From NCBI GenBank assembly GCA_018433265.1, contig JAHDRO010000261.1, positions 1-5,142 of the forward strand: a stretch of DNA of 5,142 nucleotides, written 5' to 3'. Both the position numbers and the translations under genes were made by a program. This document shows positions 1-5,142 of the stretch, piece by piece. The first letter of the stretch is position 1. Each line of letters opens with the position of its first letter. The notes beneath the pieces were generated by a model. The model made no database searches. It was given only the letters and a program-made list of their open reading frames with translations, and was not told the origin of the DNA. Source of the DNA: Bacteroidales bacterium (lineage in GTDB: Bacteria; Bacteroidota; Bacteroidia; Bacteroidales; UBA932).

Positions 1-647
1 TTAATATTGACGGAGGCAGGTGTCCGGAATGTCAGGGTGAGGGTGTTATAACTATTGAGATGCAATTTATGGCCGATGTTCAGATGGTATGTGAGTCATG
101 TGGAGGGACAAGATTTAAACCAGACATTCTTGAGGTCAAATATCAAGGGAAAAATATTAATGATGTTTTGAACATGAGCGTAGAAGAGGCAATTAACTTT
201 TTTATGGCTCAAAAGGAGCCAATATCACATAGAATCGCCGATAAACTTCAACCACTTGCCTCAGTTGGTCTTTCTTATGTAAAACTTGGACAGAGTAGCA
301 GCACACTTAGTGGTGGAGAGAGTCAGAGAGTGAAACTTGCTTCGTTTTTGGGGAAAGAATCTTCAAGTGACTCTACGCTTTTTATTTTCGATGAACCTAC
401 TACAGGGTTGCATTTTCATGACATTAAGAAACTTATGGATTCATTTAATGCACTTATCACAAAGGGACATTCAGTAATTGTAGTGGAGCACAATATGGAC
501 ATAGTTAAGTGTGCTGACTGGATTATTGATCTTGGACCTGAGGGAGGAGATGCCGGAGGATATGTCAATTTTGAAGGCAGACCTGAGGGGTTAATTGAAA
601 TGGAACATAACTATACTGCTAAGGCGCTCAGAATGAAGATGCAATAA
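1..647 (+). CDS. uvrA: UvrA, excinuclease ABC subunit A (C-terminal part, 5' end outside window)
   Basis: UvrA is the damage-sensing ATPase of nucleotide excision repair; it acts as a dimer in the cytoplasm and loads UvrB onto lesions. The reading frame enters at base 3 and gives 214 residues of a protein normally about 940 long. In order, the fragment shows the second half of the C-terminal zinc module, with Cys7/Cys10 and Cys30/Cys33 in a CX2C-X19-CX2C pattern as in E. coli UvrA; the ABC signature LSGGE at residues 102-106; Walker B LFIFDEP at about 126-132; the TTGLHF stretch; and the H-loop histidine of VVEHN near 163. It ends with the family's DLGPEGG motif and a short tail. The ATG at base 60 is internal, because the coding match continues upstream of it. 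Its last 20 bp overlap the convergent peptidase gene. Bacteroidota often carry more than one uvrA copy; which one this is cannot be decided from the C-terminus. Confidence 0.97.
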   Translation, partial: NIDGGRCPECQGEGVITIEMQFMADVQMVCESCGGTRFKPDILEVKYQGKNINDVLNMSVEEAINFFMAQKEPISHRIADKLQPLASVGLSYVKLGQSSSTLSGGESQRVKLASFLGKESSSDSTLFIFDEPTTGLHFHDIKKLMDSFNALITKGHSVIVVEHNMDIVKCADWIIDLGPEGGDAGGYVNFEGRPEGLIEMEHNYTAKALRMKMQ

Positions 648-1578
648 TTTCTACAATGTTTTTTATTAAAACAGTTCTGTTGAAAAGTATAGGGAAGTTA
701 ATAAAGTAGTAGTCATCTGTTGGTTTGTACGTATGCATGTGAATGCCGGAGGTAAAAAATAGTGACGGAATACCTACGTTTACAAATGAATTTTGATCGG
801 ATATCTTGTAAAACAGTTCAGCAAAAACCTTGCTGCCATAAAAGTCATAATTAATCTCGAGGGGGTGTTTCATCTTGTTATTTGCTGCTTCAATGGCGCT
901 TTTTAACCGAGGAAAGCTCTTTGTTCCCAAAACAAGTATATAATTGGTATCCTTGCTTGGCGGGGCAAAAATGGAACCAATCTGATCAATGTTAATATCA
1001 CAAATTATATTCTTTTTTGAAACAGGGAGATTACTAATGAAATTTTCAGATCCTGCCATATTATATTCTTTTCCGTCAAAAGCTGCAAATATTAAATTAA
1101 CAGGCAATCCTTTTCCTTCATTTCTTAATTGAGAAAAATATTTTGAAAGTGTCAACATGGCGGCGACCCCAGAGGCGTTATCATCTGCACCGTTATATAT
1201 TTTACCTTCAAGAATACCGAGATGGTCATAATGGGCAGATATGACTATATATTTTTCACTGTAATATTTTGCTCTCACCACACCAATAATATTTCTTCCT
1301 ATTATTGTGTCTTTTTTAAAACTTTGAGTGAAAGTTCTATGGTAAAAAGGGATCATGTTGTTGCCTTTAAACTGCGAGGTGATCATAGTGCCAGCAATCA
1401 TTCCTCCCTTTGTTCCACATCCTCTTCCTTCAAGATAATCGTCTGATAGATAGGTGACGATATTTTTTAAATAATTACTGTCGACTGATAAATTACAGGT
1501 TAAATTTTTGGACTGAGCGACCAGTTGTGTTATTGAGAAAAAAAAGGTTAATACTGCAGAAACAAAGGTTTTCTTCAT
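628..1578 (-). CDS. Secreted M28-family metallopeptidase-like protein with altered active site
   Basis: This is a 316-residue exported protein of the M28 (aminopeptidase/glutaminyl-cyclase-like) fold. Residues 1-22 form a Sec signal peptide (basic MKK, hydrophobic core, LVAQ end) with no lipobox cysteine, so it is probably periplasmic or secreted. After the usual ELEGRG-like element (YLEGRG, 48-53) come the metal-site motifs: SAHYDH (His116, Asp118), NGADDNASG (bridging Asp133), FDGKE (167-171), NIDQIG (Asp198), and a C-terminal HMHTYKPTDD (280-289). Two positions depart from the usual pattern: Lys170 sits where the general-base Glu is expected (GEE becomes GKE), and Tyr replaces the usual His before the PxD, with His280 and His282 close by. 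It may be a peptidase with shifted chemistry or a non-catalytic relative; its substrate is unknown. There is no PA or other accessory domain. The start at 1578 is supported by the signal peptide and a promoter box just upstream. The gene stands alone on its strand. Confidence 0.9.
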   Translation of the reverse strand: MKKTFVSAVLTFFFSITQLVAQSKNLTCNLSVDSNYLKNIVTYLSDDYLEGRGCGTKGGMIAGTMITSQFKGNNMIPFYHRTFTQSFKKDTIIGRNIIGVVRAKYYSEKYIVISAHYDHLGILEGKIYNGADDNASGVAAMLTLSKYFSQLRNEGKGLPVNLIFAAFDGKEYNMAGSENFISNLPVSKKNIICDINIDQIGSIFAPPSKDTNYILVLGTKSFPRLKSAIEAANNKMKHPLEINYDFYGSKVFAELFYKISDQNSFVNVGIPSLFFTSGIHMHTYKPTDDYYFINFPILFNRTVLIKNIVEIIASSF

Positions 1579-1589
1579 CTATTAATTTT

Positions 1590-1597
1590 TATATTTG
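1590..1597 (+). promoter_or_regulatory. -7 box of the mtgA-TPR operon promoter
   Basis: TATATTTG matches TAnnTTTG exactly. The expected -33 TTTG is not clear: only a TTTC at 1570-1573 is near the right place. The predicted transcript start, around 1602-1604, leaves a leader of about 20 nt before the mtgA ATG at 1625. The box is separated by one base from the opposing -7 box of the peptidase gene. Confidence 0.5.
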
Positions 1598-1598
1598 T

Positions 1599-1631
1599 CA
1601 AAAATAAGCCATTTAAAAGTAATAATGCAAA
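1599..1631 (-). promoter_or_regulatory. Promoter of the M28 peptidase gene (Bacteroidota type)
   Basis: Read on the minus strand, 1606-1599 is TATTTTTG, a perfect match to the TAnnTTTG -7 box. A TTTG at 1631-1628 lies 21 bp upstream, a good fit to the -33 element. The predicted transcript start is near 1594, giving a leader of about 15 nt before the ATG at 1578. The -33 part falls inside the first codons of mtgA. This is prediction from consensus only. Confidence 0.6.
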
Positions 1632-2350
1632 AAAAAATTAGAAACAAAATAAAGAAATTTTTAAAAATCCTGTTTTTGTATATTCCTGTTGCATTTATTG
1701 CAGTATCTCTGCTTTCTGTAATAGCTTTTAAGTGGTTACCGGTATATTATACTCCACTTATGTTCATTCGAAGTATTGAAAATATTGATGACAAGGATTA
1801 TAAAACTTATAAAAAATGGGTTCCTATTGAGAAAATATCTCCCAATTTACAGTTAGCAGTCATGGCGTCTGAGGATAATCGTTTTCTTCAACATCACGGA
1901 TTTGACTGGGAAGCAATCAACAAGGTTATTGAAATGAATAAGCGAAGCAAAAAGTTACGTGGAGCAAGCACTATTTCACAGCAGACGGCCAAAAATGTTT
2001 TTCTGGTACCTTCACGAACATGGGTCAGAAAAGGATTTGAAGCTTATTTTACTGTCTGTATTGAATTAATTTGGGGAAAAGAACGTATAATGGAGGTATA
2101 TCTCAATGTGGCGGAGATGGGAAAAGGTATTTTTGGTGCAGAAGCAGCGGCAGAACAGTTATTTCACAAAACGGCACAAAAATTGACTGAAAGAGAGAGC
2201 GCCCTTATAGCTGCATCTCTTCCAAATCCTGTCAGGAGAAAGGCAAATAATCCATCACCTTATGTCAGTTCAAGAGCAGCACAAATTCAATCCCTAATGT
2301 ACATGATGGAAAGGCCTTGGTGGTTTAATAAATATAGAAAAAGTAAATGA
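1625..2350 (+). CDS. mtgA: Monofunctional biosynthetic peptidoglycan glycosyltransferase
   Basis: MtgA polymerises lipid II into glycan strands on the periplasmic face of the inner membrane. It is a GT51 enzyme lacking the transpeptidase domain of class A PBPs. The 241 residues start with a basic tail and one membrane anchor (about 12-38), followed by the GT51 domain. All main motifs are present: EDNRFLQHHGFD (83-94, catalytic Glu83), GASTISQQTAKNVFL (113-127), and RKGFEA (135-140) with the second conserved Glu139, 56 residues after Glu83 as in S. aureus SgtB. KERIMEVYLN (152-161), the GKGIFGAEAAAEQLF stretch and SLPNP follow. Length is normal for the family. The frame is open upstream to a TTG at 1595, but that TTG overlaps the promoter box and would precede the transcript start, so the ATG at 1625 is chosen. 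A run of nine A spans codons 2-5. The stop overlaps the next gene's start (ATGA). Confidence 0.96.
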   Translation: MQKKIRNKIKKFLKILFLYIPVAFIAVSLLSVIAFKWLPVYYTPLMFIRSIENIDDKDYKTYKKWVPIEKISPNLQLAVMASEDNRFLQHHGFDWEAINKVIEMNKRSKKLRGASTISQQTAKNVFLVPSRTWVRKGFEAYFTVCIELIWGKERIMEVYLNVAEMGKGIFGAEAAAEQLFHKTAQKLTERESALIAASLPNPVRRKANNPSPYVSSRAAQIQSLMYMMERPWWFNKYRKSK

Positions 2351-4344
2351 AAGTCAGAAACTCTCTCTTCTTGATTCTTGTTATGTTTATAACAGCCGGT
2401 AATGCTCTCTTTGCTCAATATGACAAGGAAAAGTTTCTGGATAGGGGCAGAAATTTGCTATCTGAGGGAAAATTCGCTCAGGCAATTGAAAATTTTAATG
2501 TATTGACAAGACTCGATTCCAATCTTTACGAATCCTATTTTTTGAGGGGTATTGCAAAGTATAATCTTGGAGATTTTTTTGGCGCACAGCTGGATTTCGA
2601 TAAAACCATCAAGTTAAATCCGATATATACTCCCGCTTATCACTATAGGGCCATAACACTTAGCAGAACAGGGAAATACGACTTGGCTCTTAAGGATCTG
2701 GAAGAGGCAGTTGAGCTTCGTCCAAGTTATACCGGACTATATTTTAGCAGAGGGGTTACTTATTTTCTTTCTCAACAGTTTGATAAGGCAGTTGAGGATT
2801 TTAGTAAATTTCTAGTTTATGAGCCAAAAGTTGCTGACGCTTATCTGAACAGAGGAGCAGCTTACCTTTTTTTAGGAGACACTCTCAAGGCTTTGAATGA
2901 TTATAATACAGCAATTAATTTAAACAGATTTGACCCAGAAGGTTATATCAGACGATCGAGAATATATATGATGCAGAATAAACTGCCTGAAGCTATTTCG
3001 GATCTCAATTCAGCTATTTCGCTTGATTCTACCAACACCTTTGCTTATTTCAATAGAGCTTTGGCTAAGTATGATAATAAAGACATTATGGGAGCATTGG
3101 CTGATCTTGATACAGTATTAATGCATGATAAGAATAACGCCTTATCGCTATACAACAGGGCTCTTATAAAATCCGAGATAGGCGATTATAACAATGCTCT
3201 TGAGGATTATGACAGAGTTCTTCAAATTAATCCGGACAATGTGCTTGCGTACTATAACAGAGCTTTTGTGTACACCCAATTGGGACGTTACAGTGAAGCG
3301 GTTGATGATTATAGCAGTGCCATAAAACTATATCCCGATTTTGCCAATGCCTATCTAAACCGTTCCTATGTCAAGAATCAAACAGGACAGTATAAATCTG
3401 CAAAGAAAGATTATGAAATTGCTCAATCAAAAATTAAGGCATACAGGTCAATGGCTTCAGACTCTGTCAAGATTTCAGCATTTGCCGATACAACACAGAA
3501 ATATAACAAGCTTCTTGCACTCGATGCTGATTTTGCAAAGAAAGAGTTTGATAACAATCTACTTCAGTATAGAGATGTAGATATAACACTCAAGCCTTTG
3601 TATAAATTTATGGCTACTAAAGCTAGAGAAGAGTATGCAGTAGTATTAAAAAGAGGCTATGAAGATTCTTATCTCAATGATTTTGTTTCAAAAATTCCCA
3701 TTCCTGTCCAGATATCTTCTGCACCTGCAGAATTGTCAGGGGAACAACAGCAGGTCTATATGGAGACTATAGATAACTTGATTAGAGAAAACAGGAACGG
3801 ATATGTGTTATTTGCCAAAGCTCTTCTTGAGTCTAACATGAAGAAATTCAATCTTGCACTCGATTTTTATAATCAGGCAATTGCAACAGAACCTGAACAG
3901 ACTTTTTTCTATATAAACAGAGGAGCATTACAAGCAGAAATGATTGATTTTATATCTTCAATCGAATCAAACGTACAAGTACTAACGCTTGATGACGCAG
4001 GTGCTACAAGAGCAAAAGTTCAGGGAAAGTCGTCGGGTAATTATGATTATTCGGCAGCAATTCAGGATATGAAAAAAGCTGCTTCCTTGGCACCAAACTT
4101 TCCATATATATATTACAATCTTGGTAATTTATACTGTCTGTCTAACAATCTACCAGAATCTATAAATAATTATACAAAAGCTCTGGAAATCTATCCATAT
4201 ATAGCTGAAGCCTATTATAACAGAGGTCTTGTGCTTATTTATCTCAAAGACAGAGAAAAAGGATGTTATGACCTAAGTAAGGCTGGAGAATTAGGGCTCA
4301 GGGAAGCATATGCAGTAATAAAGAAATATTGTTCTGAGGAATAA
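2347..4344 (+). CDS. Exported TPR-repeat protein, coupled to mtgA
   Basis: This 665-residue protein is probably a periplasmic protein-interaction scaffold; no enzymatic domain is visible. Residues 1-24 are a Sec signal peptide ending in LFAQ, with no lipobox cysteine. From residue 29 to about 368 there are ten consecutive tetratricopeptide repeats of exactly 34 residues with no insertion, each with an (A/Y)Y.NR(A/G) helix A and a closing (I/L).L.P turn. Residues 369-486 are not TPR. Four more repeats follow: 487-520, one split by an insertion (521 to about 583), 588-621 and 622-655. The ATG at 2347 overlaps the mtgA stop by four bases, so translation is likely coupled. That context suggests, but does not prove, a role in cell-wall synthesis, for example docking envelope proteins near MtgA. 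Similar multi-TPR proteins are common in Bacteroidota and mostly lack assigned functions. The only promoter seen is the one ahead of mtgA. Confidence 0.9.
   Translation: MKVRNSLFLILVMFITAGNALFAQYDKEKFLDRGRNLLSEGKFAQAIENFNVLTRLDSNLYESYFLRGIAKYNLGDFFGAQLDFDKTIKLNPIYTPAYHYRAITLSRTGKYDLALKDLEEAVELRPSYTGLYFSRGVTYFLSQQFDKAVEDFSKFLVYEPKVADAYLNRGAAYLFLGDTLKALNDYNTAINLNRFDPEGYIRRSRIYMMQNKLPEAISDLNSAISLDSTNTFAYFNRALAKYDNKDIMGALADLDTVLMHDKNNALSLYNRALIKSEIGDYNNALEDYDRVLQINPDNVLAYYNRAFVYTQLGRYSEAVDDYSSAIKLYPDFANAYLNRSYVKNQTGQYKSAKKDYEIAQSKIKAYRSMASDSVKISAFADTTQKYNKLLALDADFAKKEFDNNLLQYRDVDITLKPLYKFMATKAREEYAVVLKRGYEDSYLNDFVSKIPIPVQISSAPAELSGEQQQVYMETIDNLIRENRNGYVLFAKALLESNMKKFNLALDFYNQAIATEPEQTFFYINRGALQAEMIDFISSIESNVQVLTLDDAGATRAKVQGKSSGNYDYSAAIQDMKKAASLAPNFPYIYYNLGNLYCLSNNLPESINNYTKALEIYPYIAEAYYNRGLVLIYLKDREKGCYDLSKAGELGLREAYAVIKKYCSEE
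2431..3450 (+). repeat. Ten tandem TPR-encoding units, 102-bp period
   Basis: The units encode residues 29-368 of the TPR protein. The conserved Arg/Asn-Arg positions recur at residues 33, 67, 101, 135, 169, 203, 237, 271, 305 and 339, always 34 apart. The periodicity is clear in the protein but weak in the DNA, where only short stretches such as AACAGAGG recur. This is an old, diverged repeat array rather than a recently expanding one. Confidence 0.85.
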
Positions 4345-4357
4345 TTAGTTATTTTTC
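4336..4357 (+). terminator. Possible weak terminator of the mtgA-TPR operon
   Basis: GAGGAATAA (4336-4344) can pair with TTATTTTTC (4349-4357) around a TTAG loop. The stem has nine pairs, two of them G-U in the plus-strand RNA, followed by a T-rich run to about 4380. The stem is almost all A-U and lies across both convergent stop codons. On the minus strand the G-U pairs become mismatches, so it could serve only the plus strand. Evidence is thin. Confidence 0.2.
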
Positions 4358-4780
4358 TTTTACTTTATTTCTGTTTTTTTCAATACTTCTCAGACGTTTG
4401 GCTGTTCGCACAAGGGCTTCATCTCTCGCTATGTAGCGGATTGCAAGTATAGAAAGAATTGCTGAAACTACAGGGAATATAGCTGTCCAGCTAAAAGCAG
4501 TTCCTTCCGGACGTTTAAAAAAGTAATACATTAACCATATTTGATATCCTATCAGAAGCACAGTGTTGAAGATTGTAATTCTGATCTGAAGCATCCTGTG
4601 ATGATAGAGAAAAATTGTAAGGAAAGATACCAGAGTAGTTATAGCTATAAAGATAATACAGGGGAAAAATGCAAGATATTTGACTTTTTCAGAAGGGGAG
4701 TAAACCATAACTGAGAAAAATTGGGAGCCCATCAGTAATGTGACAGCAAGCAGAAATAGTGTTTGAATTCTTTGTATCAT
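4349..4780 (-). CDS. DUF4293-type small integral membrane protein
   Basis: This 143-residue protein matches from memory the pattern of the Bacteroidota family DUF4293: it opens with MIQRIQTLFLL, has four hydrophobic helices, and ends with a helix plus the conserved RYIARDEALVR (115-125) leading to a basic, Lys/Arg-rich cytoplasmic-looking tail. Predicted membrane segments are about residues 7-24, 36-58, 68-88 and 96-116. Length is normal for the family. No catalytic motif is visible and the family's function is not known to me. It is transcribed alone, from its own promoter in the inverted-repeat region to the right, and ends 4 bp from the stop of the convergent TPR gene. There is no Shine-Dalgarno sequence before the ATG at 4780, which is usual for this phylum. 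Being a real gene is near certain; the family name is likely. Confidence 0.85.
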   Translation of the reverse strand: MIQRIQTLFLLAVTLLMGSQFFSVMVYSPSEKVKYLAFFPCIIFIAITTLVSFLTIFLYHHRMLQIRITIFNTVLLIGYQIWLMYYFFKRPEGTAFSWTAIFPVVSAILSILAIRYIARDEALVRTAKRLRSIEKNRNKVKEK

Positions 4781-4792
4781 GAATCGTAAATT

Positions 4793-4825
4793 TTTACAAA
4801 AATATAAAATATAAGGTTATTTTTG
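4793..4825 (+). promoter_or_regulatory. Promoter of the nucleoside phosphorylase gene
   Basis: TATTTTTG at 4818-4825 is a perfect TAnnTTTG -7 box, with TTTA at 4793-4796 lying 21 bp upstream as an imperfect -33 element. The predicted start near 4830 leaves a leader of about 16 nt before the ATG at 4847. No Shine-Dalgarno sequence or riboswitch-like structure fits in this space. Confidence 0.55.
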
Positions 4826-4829
4826 TAAA
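4797..4829 (-). promoter_or_regulatory. Promoter of the DUF4293 gene
   Basis: On the minus strand 4804-4797 reads TATTTTTG, a perfect TAnnTTTG -7 box, with TTTA (4829-4826) 21 bp upstream as an imperfect -33 element. The predicted start near 4791 leaves a leader of only about 11 nt before the ATG at 4780. Confidence 0.55.
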
Positions 4830-4846
4830 TGATTAATTAATTAGAC

Positions 4847-5142
4847 ATGAAACCTATTGCTCCTTCAGAATTGATATTAAATAGTGACGGATCAGTTTTT
4901 CATTTACATCTCAAACCAGAAGAACTGGCTGATAATGTGATTCTTGTTGGAGATCCGGGACGAGTAGAAATGATATCGTCTTTTTTTGAGACCAAAGAAA
5001 CTGTCAAATCTTCAAGAGAGTTTAATACTGTTACCGGAAAATATAAAGGGAAAAGAATTACTGTCTTATCTACTGGTATAGGTACTGACAATATTGATAT
5101 TGTGATGAATGAGTTGGATGCTCTTGTCAACATTGATTTGAA
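4847..5142 (+). CDS. Nucleoside phosphorylase, uridine phosphorylase-like (N-terminal part, 3' end outside window)
   Basis: Enzymes of this PNP/UDP family split nucleosides with phosphate into a base and ribose-1-phosphate in cytoplasmic salvage. The 98 visible residues, roughly the first third of a protein of this family, show the phosphate-binding VGDPGRV (34-40; Gly35 and Arg39 align with Gly26 and Arg30 of E. coli Udp), the SREFNT segment (57-62) whose Arg58 matches the Udp Arg48 region, and STGIGTDNIDIVMNEL (75-90), the strand and helix that follow in this fold. The opening, MKPIAPSELI then SVFHLHLKPEELAD, is longer than in E. coli Udp and typical of a Bacteroidota subgroup. The ATG at 4847 begins this conserved opening and sits a short leader behind a promoter box. 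Substrate choice (uridine or a purine nucleoside) depends on residues beyond the window, so no symbol is given. Confidence 0.92.
   Translation, partial: MKPIAPSELILNSDGSVFHLHLKPEELADNVILVGDPGRVEMISSFFETKETVKSSREFNTVTGKYKGKRITVLSTGIGTDNIDIVMNELDALVNIDL

Larger units (their letters stand above)
4793..4829. repeat. Perfect 12-bp inverted repeat spanning a divergent promoter pair
   Basis: TTTACAAAAATA (4793-4804) and its exact reverse complement TATTTTTGTAAA (4818-4829) are separated by 13 bp. Pairing stops at once on both sides of each arm. Each arm contains the -7 box of one promoter and a TTTA in the -33 position of the other, so the two promoters are mirror images. It could be simply two identical promoters back to back, or also an operator for a dimeric regulator. 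Confidence 0.75.

Noticed and set aside
60..62. ATG as the start of a 195-residue protein.
   Set aside because: The UvrA match, including the first zinc-binding cysteine pair, continues upstream to the window edge in the same frame.
655..690. Possible uvrA terminator (ACAGTTCTGT with nearby T and A runs).
   Set aside because: The stem is only four base pairs, it is not followed by a T run, and it lies within the peptidase coding sequence.
1222..1446. Plus-strand reading frame of 74 codons.
   Set aside because: It lies wholly inside the peptidase gene on the other strand and its translation resembles no protein family.
1595..1624. Upstream TTG start that would add ten residues to MtgA.
   Set aside because: The TTG is part of the TATATTTG promoter box and would lie before the transcript start; the added residues do not resemble an MtgA N-terminus, while the ATG at 1625 does.
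3368..3580. Plus-strand reading frame of 70 codons.
   Set aside because: It is an out-of-frame shadow within the TPR gene, where the true frame gives regular repeats.
4829..4840. Three-codon leader peptide (ATG ATT AAT TAA) in frame before the phosphorylase.
   Set aside because: It begins at about the predicted transcript start, so it could hardly be translated, and AT-rich DNA makes such micro-frames common.
4900..5133. Minus-strand reading frame of 77 codons.
   Set aside because: It is antisense to the clearly recognisable nucleoside phosphorylase start and has no promoter or family resemblance.

Overview
The window looks like an ordinary, very compact chromosomal segment from a member of the Bacteroidota, probably of the Bacteroidales type. 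Several signs agree. The DNA is AT-rich. No gene has a clear Shine-Dalgarno sequence. Both divergent intergenic gaps carry perfect TAnnTTTG boxes, the -7 element of the Bacteroidota primary sigma factor. Exported proteins have signal peptides ending in '-AQ'. The window also holds a DUF4293-type membrane protein, a family known essentially from this phylum. The genus cannot be told from the sequence.

Layout from left to right: the last 214 codons of uvrA (+); a secreted M28-type zinc peptidase (-) whose 3' end overlaps uvrA tail to tail by 20 bp; a 46-bp divergent promoter region; mtgA (+), a monofunctional peptidoglycan glycosyltransferase; a 665-residue exported TPR protein (+) joined to mtgA by an ATGA stop/start overlap; a small four-helix DUF4293 membrane protein (-), whose stop lies 4 bp from the TPR gene's stop; a 66-bp divergent promoter region built on a perfect 12-bp inverted repeat; and the first 98 codons of a nucleoside phosphorylase (+) that runs off the right edge. 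Nearly all of the window is coding. There is no gene-free stretch over 70 bp, and I see no RNA gene, mobile element or CRISPR array.

Functionally the genes are mostly housekeeping and unrelated: DNA excision repair, envelope proteolysis, cell-wall glycan polymerisation and nucleoside salvage. The one convincing functional unit is the mtgA-TPR operon, where tight coupling suggests the periplasmic TPR scaffold is made together with the glycosyltransferase. I do not see a defence system, biosynthetic cluster or other accessory island. The points most worth a second look are the M28 protein's altered active-site motifs, the two divergent promoter arrangements (one nearly palindromic, one an inverted repeat), and the unassigned central domain of the TPR protein.
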